From: an uncultured Kordia sp.
GTDB taxonomy: Bacteria; Bacteroidota; Bacteroidia; Flavobacteriales; Flavobacteriaceae
DNA: 6,382 nt
Assembly (NCBI GenBank): GCA_913054565.1
Contig: CAJXHW010000106.1
Coordinates: 1-6,382, forward strand
Reading direction: 5' to 3'
How positions within the stretch are numbered: position 1 is the first letter of the stretch; each line of letters starts with the position of its first letter. The notes beneath the pieces are model-generated. The model had not been told where the DNA came from. It saw only the letters and a list, made by a program, of their open reading frames with translations, and did not search any database. The position numbers were made by a program, and so were the translations under genes. Positions 1-5,056 of the stretch are shown piece by piece.

Positions 1-184
1 AGAAATTACTTTACTTCTTTATTTTTGTGAAAAATTAAGCAACTTAAAACCTAGCATTAAAAAAAACGCTGTATTACTAAATATCTATAACAGGGAATTA
101 GATGCTATTAAAAAGAAAGTGCTTCTTTTACATGAAGATTTACAATATGATTATAATATTTCAATAAATAGGTTGAGTATCTAA
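1..184 (+). CDS. 3' end of an unrecognised protein gene (5' end outside the window)
   Basis: The frame with codons beginning at base 2 is open from the left edge to the TAA at 182-184, giving 60 residues. It contains no Met, so the start must lie outside the window. In DNA this AT-rich, 60 codons without a stop is unlikely by chance, though not impossible across six frames. The visible tail is Lys/Leu/Asn-rich and looks helical, for example ELDAIKKKVLLLHEDLQYDY near the end, followed by a C-terminus NRLSI. I see no catalytic motif, Cys pair or membrane segment. I do not recognise the family. The next gene starts 55 bases downstream behind its own promoter, so the two are probably separate transcripts. 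No terminator hairpin is visible between them. Confidence 0.55.
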   Translation, partial: EITLLLYFCEKLSNLKPSIKKNAVLLNIYNRELDAIKKKVLLLHEDLQYDYNISINRLSI

Positions 185-202
185 TTTTTGGCACTACATT
201 TG
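173..202 (+). promoter_or_regulatory. Promoter of the cold-shock gene (Bacteroidota -33/-7 type, overlapping a -24/-12-like signal)
   Basis: TTG at 173-175 and TACATTTG at 195-202 are separated by 19 bases. This matches the Bacteroidota primary-sigma consensus of a -33 TTG and a -7 TAnnTTTG. Transcription would begin near 209, leaving a leader of about 30 bases that is very A-rich and has no Shine-Dalgarno sequence. The -33 part overlaps the end of the upstream gene. A second reading is possible: TTGGCAC at 188-194 followed after five bases by TTGTA at 200-204 resembles a sigma-54 site, although the -12 C is a T. The sequence alone does not decide between them; the -33/-7 reading is more likely. 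Confidence 0.55.
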
Positions 203-239
203 TAATCAATACAATAATTAATAATTTAATACACAAACA

Positions 240-431
240 ATGAGTAAAGGAACAGTAAAATTCTTCAACGATTCTAAAGGATTCGGATTTATTACAGAAG
301 AAGGTTCAGACAAAGAATATTTTGTACACGTTACAGGATTAGTAGATGAAATTCGCGAAGGAGACGAAGTTGAATTCGATTTAGAAGAAGGTAAAAAAGG
401 ATTAAACGCAGTAAATGTAAGCGTTTTATAA
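240..431 (+). CDS. Cold-shock-domain protein (CspA family RNA chaperone)
   Basis: The product is 63 residues, a single cold-shock domain with no extra tail, slightly shorter than the roughly 65-70 residues usual for bacterial Csps. It starts MSKGTVKFFN, where the usual KWFN has Phe in place of Trp, so an aromatic is kept. RNP1 is KGFGFI at residues 13-18, and RNP2 is the YFVHV segment at 27-31, where VHFS is more common. These aromatics form the nucleic-acid face of the five-stranded beta barrel. The family binds single-stranded RNA or DNA in the cytoplasm and keeps mRNA unstructured, often during cold adaptation; some members are expressed constitutively. The protein is acidic, as is typical. 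The gene is monocistronic: its own promoter lies upstream and a strong hairpin directly downstream. The start is set by the ATG at 240, behind an A-rich leader. Family assignment is secure. Which Csp paralogue this is, and whether it is cold-induced, cannot be told here. Confidence 0.97.
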   Translation: MSKGTVKFFNDSKGFGFITEEGSDKEYFVHVTGLVDEIREGDEVEFDLEEGKKGLNAVNVSVL

Positions 432-449
432 ATATATCTATTTCAAAGC

Positions 450-482
450 AAAAGCCCAATCACTAGTGATTGGGCTTTTTTT
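450..482. terminator. Bidirectional intrinsic terminator between the csp and rhlE-VF530 units
   Basis: Bases 450-479 form a perfect 30-base palindrome. It folds as a 13-bp stem, AAAAGCCCAATCA paired with TGATTGGGCTTTT, with a CTAG loop. On the plus strand it ends in a run of seven T (476-482), a classic intrinsic terminator 18 bases after the csp stop codon. On the minus strand the stem ends in TTTT, 14 bases beyond the stop of the VF530 gene. It therefore can serve both converging transcripts. Confidence 0.93.
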
Positions 483-493
483 ATGCTCTATAA

Positions 494-730
494 TTACTTT
501 TTATTTCTACCGCTTTTACGAAGCATGTACAAATACAAATGCTCCACTTTATCTCTTGCCCAAGGTGTTCGTCTTAAAAACTTTAAACTTGATTTCACTG
601 AAGGATTATCATTAAAACAACGGATGTTAATTTGTGTTCCCAAATGTTCCCATCCATAATAATCAACTAACTCTTCAACAATAGTAGCTAGTTTTACTCC
701 ATGTAACGGATTATTTTTCTGTTGTTCCAT
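494..730 (-). CDS. VF530 / DUF2132 family small protein
   Basis: The product is 78 residues and basic at its C-terminus (RKSGRNKK). It matches what I know of the VF530 (DUF2132) family, named after a Vibrio fischeri protein. The hallmarks are NPLHGVKL at residues 7-14, an LVDYYGWEHLG segment at 21-31, and the strongly conserved region 34-59 running from INIRCF through NPSVKSSLKFL to RRTPWAR. The domain fills nearly the whole protein. Members are small, helical and annotated as putative DNA-binding proteins, but the cellular role is not established and I do not assign one. The gene starts 9 bases after the stop of the RhlE helicase gene on the same strand, with no room for a separate promoter, so the two are very likely co-transcribed. 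That context, with a cold-shock gene converging from the other side, suggests a nucleic-acid-related job; this is inference. No signal peptide or membrane segment is visible. Confidence 0.9.
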   Translation of the reverse strand: MEQQKNNPLHGVKLATIVEELVDYYGWEHLGTQINIRCFNDNPSVKSSLKFLRRTPWARDKVEHLYLYMLRKSGRNKK

Positions 731-739
731 ATTACCTAT

Positions 740-2035
740 CTAATCTCTTCGTGGACGTCTAGATTTGTTTTTATTAGCATTAGAATTTCCCGTTCGTCTT
801 CTGCTTGAGTTATTACTCTTTGAGCCAAATCGACTAGAACTTTCTCCTCGAGAAGATTTTTTCTGAGCCTTTCCTTTAATTGGTTGACTTTCTAAATCCT
901 CTTTACTTGGCTCATATCCTTCTATTGAAGTTGTAGGCATTTTTTCACCCAATAGTTTTTCTATACTTTTTAAATATTCTCGTTCTTCACCACAAACTAA
1001 TGAAATTGCTTCACCGCTTGCTCCTGCTCTACCAGTACGACCTATACGGTGCACATAATCTTCAGGTACATTGGGTAACTCAAAGTTAATAACATGTGGT
1101 AGTAATGGAATATCTAAGCCTCTGGCAGCGATATCTGTTGCAACTAATACGCGAACTTTATTCGTCTTAAACCCTTCTAGAGCTTTCGTTCTTGCATTTT
1201 GACTTTTATTACCATGAATTGCTGCAGCAGTAATGCCTTTTTTATTCATCTTTTCAGTCAATCTATTAGCACCATGTTTAGTACGCGTAAATACTAAAAC
1301 CTGTTTCCATTTTCCGTCTGCAATTAATTTAATTACTAAATCTGTTTTCTTTCCTTTATCAACACGATAAACTTTTTGAACAACTTTTTCTGCCGTAGTG
1401 TTGTCTGGAGCAGCCTCAACAGCTACCGGATTTCTTAAAATACTACTTGCAAATGATTTAATTTCACGTGAAAATGTTGCTGAAAACAATAATGTTTGAC
1501 GTTCTTTTGGCACAAGGTCTAACACCTTTTTTATATCTCTTAAGAATCCCATATCTAACATACGGTCTGCCTCATCTAAAACTAAAAATTCAACTTTCCC
1601 TAATGATAAAACGCCTTGACTTTGTAAATCTAATAATCGCCCTGGAGTAGCCACTAACACATCTACACCACTACGTAAAGCGCGTATTTGCGGTTTTTGA
1701 TTTACTCCACCAAAAATAACCATCGATTTAATATCCAAATACTCACTGTATTCTCTTACATTATCATAAACCTGAGCTGCTAACTCTCGTGTTGGTGTTA
1801 ACACTAACGCACGTATTGGGCGTCTCTTCCATTTATTATTAGCTACCAAATTATGTAACATTGGTAAAGTAAACCCTGCTGTTTTACCTGTTCCTGTTTG
1901 TGCAGATGCTAAAACATCTTTTCCGTCTAAAATTAATGGGATTGCTTTTTCCTGAATTGGTGAAGGCTCAGTATACCCTTTCTTTTCAACAGCTTTTACA
2001 ATTGCTGTTGATAATCCTAAAGATTCAAATGTCAT
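740..2035 (-). CDS. rhlE: DEAD-box ATP-dependent RNA helicase, RhlE type
   Basis: The product is 431 residues with the full two-RecA-domain DEAD-box core. Visible motifs are: Q motif with Phe3 and Gln28; motif I AQTGTGKT at 45-52; Ia PTRELA at 81-86; GG at 109-110; Ib TPGR at 130-133; II DEAD at 154-157; III SAT at 185-187; IV VLVFTRT at 246-252; V ARGLD at 304-308; VI HRIGRTGR at 329-336. All ATPase and RNA-contact residues look intact. From about residue 386 a low-complexity tail of Lys, Arg, Ser and Asn ends in SRRPRRD; such tails tether the helicase non-specifically to RNA. The short N-terminus and overall size fit RhlE rather than DbpA, which has an RNA-binding domain, or CsdA/DeaD, which is longer. 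Bacteroidota often carry several RhlE paralogues, so the symbol is a subfamily call. Likely roles are ribosome assembly, mRNA turnover and cold growth. An in-frame stop 9 bases upstream of the ATG leaves no earlier start. It heads a two-gene unit with the VF530 gene. Confidence 0.95.
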   Translation of the reverse strand: MTFESLGLSTAIVKAVEKKGYTEPSPIQEKAIPLILDGKDVLASAQTGTGKTAGFTLPMLHNLVANNKWKRRPIRALVLTPTRELAAQVYDNVREYSEYLDIKSMVIFGGVNQKPQIRALRSGVDVLVATPGRLLDLQSQGVLSLGKVEFLVLDEADRMLDMGFLRDIKKVLDLVPKERQTLLFSATFSREIKSFASSILRNPVAVEAAPDNTTAEKVVQKVYRVDKGKKTDLVIKLIADGKWKQVLVFTRTKHGANRLTEKMNKKGITAAAIHGNKSQNARTKALEGFKTNKVRVLVATDIAARGLDIPLLPHVINFELPNVPEDYVHRIGRTGRAGASGEAISLVCGEEREYLKSIEKLLGEKMPTTSIEGYEPSKEDLESQPIKGKAQKKSSRGESSSRFGSKSNNSSRRRTGNSNANKNKSRRPRRD

Positions 2036-2050
2036 ATAGTGTATTTAAGT

Positions 2051-2065
2051 AAGCCAAGTGGCTTT
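2051..2065 (-). other. Short hairpin in the rhlE leader
   Basis: AAGCC at 2051-2055 pairs with GGCTT at 2060-2064 around a four-base loop, and an AAAAA run adjoins it on the minus strand. It sits 16 to 30 bases upstream of the rhlE start codon, where it could affect ribosome access. On the plus strand it is followed by T residues and resembles a weak terminator, but no plus-strand gene ends here. The stem is only 5 bp, so its significance is uncertain. Confidence 0.3.
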
Positions 2066-2075
2066 TTATGTTATT

Positions 2076-2094
2076 CTGACATATAATCTGTCAG
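2076..2094 (-). other. Inverted repeat in the rhlE leader
   Basis: CTGACA at 2076-2081 and TGTCAG at 2089-2094 form a perfect 6-bp inverted repeat around a 7-base spacer. It lies inside the predicted rhlE 5' untranslated region and could be an RNA hairpin or a repressor operator. Nothing in the sequence favours one over the other. Confidence 0.3.
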
Positions 2095-2153
2095 TGATTT
2101 TATCCTGTAATTCATCCATTACTTTATTATTGGACAATACATTTTTACTACAG

Positions 2154-2186
2154 CAAATATACATTGATTTTTTGGCATAACCATTC
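2154..2186 (-). promoter_or_regulatory. Predicted promoter of the rhlE-VF530 unit
   Basis: On the minus strand, bases 2161 to 2154 read TATATTTG, a perfect match to the Bacteroidota -7 consensus TAnnTTTG. The -33 region is weaker: ATG rather than TTG at 2184-2182, 20 bases upstream of the -7 box. It overlaps TGGTTATGCCA (2183 to 2173), an 11-base motif found at almost the same place in the fur promoter. Transcription would start near 2147, giving a leader of about 110 bases that contains two small inverted repeats. The perfect -7 box and the shared motif support the call; the imperfect -33 limits confidence. Confidence 0.55.
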
Positions 2187-2245
2187 ATTATACAATTCCT
2201 CTGAAAAAGATTGCAAAACTCTAGTACTTATTATATCTTAGATAT

Positions 2246-4450
2246 ATGACAGAAGTAGAATTAGAAAAAGAAAATACTGCAATAGCTAACGAATATAGAA
2301 ACCTATTAAAAATTAGTTATCAATTTTTAACTGATGAGGATAAGAAATTAATTCGATTAGCCTTTAACACTGCAGTTGACGCTCATAAAGATCAGCGCAG
2401 AAAAAGTGGCGAGGCATATATTTTTCACCCCATTGCAGTTGCAAAAATTGTTGCAGCAGAAATAGGTTTAGATGCCACATCTATAGCGGCCGCACTATTG
2501 CATGATGTCGTTGAAGATACCGATTTTACGTTAAATGACATGGAGCGTCTTTTTGGTGAAACAGTTGCTAGAATAGTTGATGGGTTAACTAAAATTTCTA
2601 AACTTCAAAATGAAGCAGATGTATCTTTACAAGCCGAAAATTTTAGAAAAATGCTCCTTACACTACATGATGATGTACGTGTAATTATAATTAAAATAGC
2701 AGATAGACTTCATAATATGCAAACCATGGCGTCTATGCCATCACATAAACAAGTTAAAATTGCTTCTGAAACACTTTATATCTATGCACCTCTTGCGCAT
2801 AGAATGGGACTTTATAATATCAAAACAGAACTAGAAGATTTAAGTTTAAAATATACTGAACCTGAAGTTTATAATAGTATTCTTGAAAAAACATTAGAAT
2901 CTAAAGAAGAGCAAAACGATTATATCAAAACGTTTAATGATTCTATTAGAGAAAGTTTAGACAACCAAAACATTGATTTCCAAATTAAAGGACGTCCAAA
3001 ATCTATTTTTTCTATCCGAAAAAAAATGCTCAAACAAAACGTCTCTTTTGAAGAAGTGTACGATAAGTTTGCTGTAAGAATTATTTACAAATGTGATCAA
3101 GAACAAGAAAAGTTTATTGCGTGGAAGATTTATTCAATAGTTACTGACCATTACCGTCCAAACCCAGTACGTTTACGGGATTGGATTTCATCCCCAAAAT
3201 CTACTGGCTATGAAGCCTTGCACATAACTGTTATGGGACCTAAAGGCCGATGGGTTGAAGTTCAAATTCGTTCAGAGCGCATGAATGAAATTGCAGAAAA
3301 AGGCTATGCTGCTCATTATAAGTATAAACAGGGTGCAAAAGATGAAGGAGGCTTAGATGAATGGCTAGTAAAACTTCAAGAAGCTTTAGAAAACAACGAG
3401 GCAAATGCTGTAGATTTTATTGAACAATTTAAACTAAACCTATACTCAAAAGAGATTTTTGTTTTTACCCCTAAAGGAGATTTAAAGTCATTGCCAAAAG
3501 GAGCAACGTCATTAGATTTCGCTTTTAGTATTCATTCTCAGGTTGGTTATCGCACTAGGGGAACACGTGTTAACGGAAAATTAGTTCCATTAAGTCATGT
3601 TTTAAAAAGCGGAGATCAAGTGGAGGTAATTACATCTGAAAACACGAAACCAACTGCCAATTGGTTAGAATACGTAACAACTGCGCGAGCAAAATCTAAA
3701 ATTAAATCATCTTTAAATGATGAAAAGAAAAAAATTGCTGCTGATGGTAAAGAACTACTTTCAAGAAAACTAAAACAATTAAAAATCACCTTAAATGAAA
3801 AAAGCGTCAATGAGTTAGTCTCCTTTTTTGAACTAAAAACAAGTTTAGATCTGTTTTACAGAGCTGGATTAGGAAACATTGACAACAAACGATTAAAAGA
3901 TTTTGCAGCTGAACGCAGTAATGCCTTTATAAGCTTCTTCAAAAAACGAACACGTAAACAAAGCACACATGAAGAGGTTAACAAAGATGAAATAACACAT
4001 AAATATGATTTATTAGTATTTGGTAAAGAAGAAGAAAAACTAAACTATAAATTATCAAGTTGCTGCAACCCTATACCTGGTGATCAAGTTTTCGGATTTG
4101 TTACTGTTAGTGAAGGTATTAAAGTACATAAAACAAACTGCCCTAATTCAGTAAGTTTACAAGCCAATTACGCGTACAGAATCATCAAAGCAAAATGGAT
4201 AGATTCATCACAACAAGAATATTTTACAGACCTGATTATTACAGGAATAGACCAACTTGGCTTAGTTAACAACCTAACAATGGTGATTTCTAATAATATG
4301 CATGTCAATATTAAAAAAATTAGTTTTGAAACAGATGACGGGGTGTTCACAGGACATATTACAGTATCTGTACAAAACAAAAATACAATTGATAAACTTA
4401 TTAATAACATTAAAAAAATTAATGGTATTGACCGTGTAAAAAGAGTGTAA
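2246..4450 (+). CDS. spoT: Bifunctional (p)ppGpp synthetase/hydrolase, long RelA/SpoT homologue
   Basis: The product is 734 residues, a full-length Rel protein of the usual 700-750 range. The N-terminal HD hydrolase domain has its metal and catalytic residues: His61 in YIFHP, the HDVVEDT motif at 86-92, and Asp153 in KIADRLHNM. The synthetase domain also looks active: GRPKS at 249-253, Asp273 in YDKFAVR, SPKSTGYEALH at 316-326, and Glu338 in VEVQIRS. The charge-signature site reads RLRD at 309-312, the basic (RxKD-like) form associated with bifunctional Rel/SpoT enzymes rather than the acidic ExDD form of RelA. A TGS domain follows from about 403 (EIFVFTPKG), then a helical linker, a Zn-finger-like segment with Cys606, Cys607, His628 and Cys632, and a C-terminal ACT domain from about 660. 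The enzyme makes pppGpp/ppGpp from ATP and GTP/GDP and degrades it, setting the stringent response. An in-frame stop at 2222-2224 and no second Met before residue 99 fix the start. The leader is A/T-rich with no Shine-Dalgarno sequence and no clear promoter. The name could equally be rel or relA. Confidence 0.96.
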   Translation: MTEVELEKENTAIANEYRNLLKISYQFLTDEDKKLIRLAFNTAVDAHKDQRRKSGEAYIFHPIAVAKIVAAEIGLDATSIAAALLHDVVEDTDFTLNDMERLFGETVARIVDGLTKISKLQNEADVSLQAENFRKMLLTLHDDVRVIIIKIADRLHNMQTMASMPSHKQVKIASETLYIYAPLAHRMGLYNIKTELEDLSLKYTEPEVYNSILEKTLESKEEQNDYIKTFNDSIRESLDNQNIDFQIKGRPKSIFSIRKKMLKQNVSFEEVYDKFAVRIIYKCDQEQEKFIAWKIYSIVTDHYRPNPVRLRDWISSPKSTGYEALHITVMGPKGRWVEVQIRSERMNEIAEKGYAAHYKYKQGAKDEGGLDEWLVKLQEALENNEANAVDFIEQFKLNLYSKEIFVFTPKGDLKSLPKGATSLDFAFSIHSQVGYRTRGTRVNGKLVPLSHVLKSGDQVEVITSENTKPTANWLEYVTTARAKSKIKSSLNDEKKKIAADGKELLSRKLKQLKITLNEKSVNELVSFFELKTSLDLFYRAGLGNIDNKRLKDFAAERSNAFISFFKKRTRKQSTHEEVNKDEITHKYDLLVFGKEEEKLNYKLSSCCNPIPGDQVFGFVTVSEGIKVHKTNCPNSVSLQANYAYRIIKAKWIDSSQQEYFTDLIITGIDQLGLVNNLTMVISNNMHVNIKKISFETDDGVFTGHITVSVQNKNTIDKLINNIKKINGIDRVKRV

Positions 4451-4538
4451 GAACAACATATTTTATAACTACTGCTACGCTAAAACTACAAACAATATAG
4501 TGTTGACAACCTTATGTTATATAATCAAAAATAATTCG

Positions 4539-4568
4539 TTGGTTATGCCATAATTAATTGTAAATTTG
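4539..4568 (+). promoter_or_regulatory. Promoter of fur-purA
   Basis: TTG at 4539-4541 and TAAATTTG at 4561-4568 are separated by 19 bases. Both boxes match the Bacteroidota -33/-7 consensus with ideal spacing. Transcription would begin near 4575, leaving a leader of about 17 bases before the fur ATG. The -33 box and spacer contain TGGTTATGCCA (4540-4550), which also occurs in the rhlE promoter. I see no convincing Fur box over these elements, so autoregulation is not evident from the sequence. Confidence 0.75.
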
Positions 4569-4591
4569 TGCGTTCCAATTTTTAAAAAATA

Positions 4592-5035
4592 ATGGAGGAA
4601 AAAGATAACAATCAAGAAATCGTTAAAACGGTATTTACAAGCTATTTAGAAGAAAATGGACACCGTAAAACACCTGAACGATACGCAATTTTAAATGAAA
4701 TTTACAGCAGTAATGATCATTTTGATATTGAATCATTATACATCATGATGAAAATGAAGAAATATCGTGTGAGCAGAGCTACGTTATATAACACTATTGA
4801 ATTGCTTCTAAATTGTGGTCTAGTAAGAAAACATCAGTTTGGTGACAACCAAGCACATTATGAAAAGTCATATTTTGATAAAAATCACGATCACGTTATT
4901 CTTACTGATACTGGAGAAGTTTTAGAATTTTGTGACCCTAGAATTCAATCTATCAAAAAAACTATTGAAGACGTATTTGATATTGATGTTCACAACCATT
5001 CTTTATATTTTTACGGAACAAAAAAAACTAAATAA
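4592..5035 (+). CDS. fur: Fur-family metal-responsive transcriptional regulator
   Basis: The product is 147 residues, normal length for the family. The N-terminal half is the winged helix: HRKTPERYAILNEIY at 24-38, then HFDIESLY at 43-50, and the recognition-helix region VSRATLYNTIELL at 60-72. The C-terminal half is the metal-binding dimerisation domain, with AHYE at 88-91, HDH at 99-101, EFCDPRI at 112-118 and two histidines at 134 and 136. By rough alignment to E. coli Fur, the counterparts of His33 (His43), His88/Asp89/His90 (99-101) and Glu101 (Glu112) are present. The structural-zinc CxxC of E. coli Fur (Cys93, Cys96) is replaced by Leu104 and Thr107, and there is no C-terminal CxxC, so this copy cannot use that zinc site. 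Fur proteins normally bind Fe(II) and repress iron-uptake genes; Zur, Mur or PerR-like specificity cannot be excluded. It has its own promoter and lies 21 bases before purA, with which it is probably co-transcribed. Confidence 0.92.
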   Translation: MEEKDNNQEIVKTVFTSYLEENGHRKTPERYAILNEIYSSNDHFDIESLYIMMKMKKYRVSRATLYNTIELLLNCGLVRKHQFGDNQAHYEKSYFDKNHDHVILTDTGEVLEFCDPRIQSIKKTIEDVFDIDVHNHSLYFYGTKKTK

Positions 5036-5056
5036 CAACACACTAAACAACACACA

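Noticed and set aside
450..479. Perfect 30-base palindrome considered as a mobile-element end or protein-binding site
   Set aside because: Its position between convergent genes, GC-rich stem core and flanking A and T runs are fully explained by a bidirectional terminator.
1468..1650. Plus-strand open frame of 60 codons inside the helicase gene
   Set aside because: It lies wholly antisense to the conserved helicase core (motifs Ib to III) and has no family features; it is a shadow of the real gene.
2049..2067. AAGCC...GGCTT hairpin followed by T residues on the plus strand, as a terminator
   Set aside because: No plus-strand gene ends upstream of it, and it lies in the leader of the divergent helicase gene. 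The stem is only 5 bp.
2211..2239. Possible spoT promoter: TTG at 2211-2213 and TATATCTT at 2232-2239
   Set aside because: The -7 candidate misses two of the fixed positions of TAnnTTTG, and transcription would begin at about the start codon itself. Too weak to annotate, although spoT must have a promoter somewhere.
3616..4459. Three minus-strand open frames across the second half of spoT
   Set aside because: They are antisense to conserved Rel domains, overlap one another, are rich in Phe, Ile and Ser as expected from the complement of Lys/Asn/Glu codons, and have no plausible promoter.
4503..4525. TTGACA and TATAAT upstream of fur, resembling an E. coli-type sigma-70 promoter
   Set aside because: The two boxes are only 11 bases apart, far short of the usual 16-18, and the Bacteroidota-type promoter 15-45 bases further downstream is a much better fit.
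4451..4538. Search for a spoT terminator and a Fur box in the spoT-fur gap
   Set aside because: No hairpin followed by T residues and no convincing GATAATGATAATCATTATC-like inverted repeat was found. Read-through from spoT into fur remains possible.
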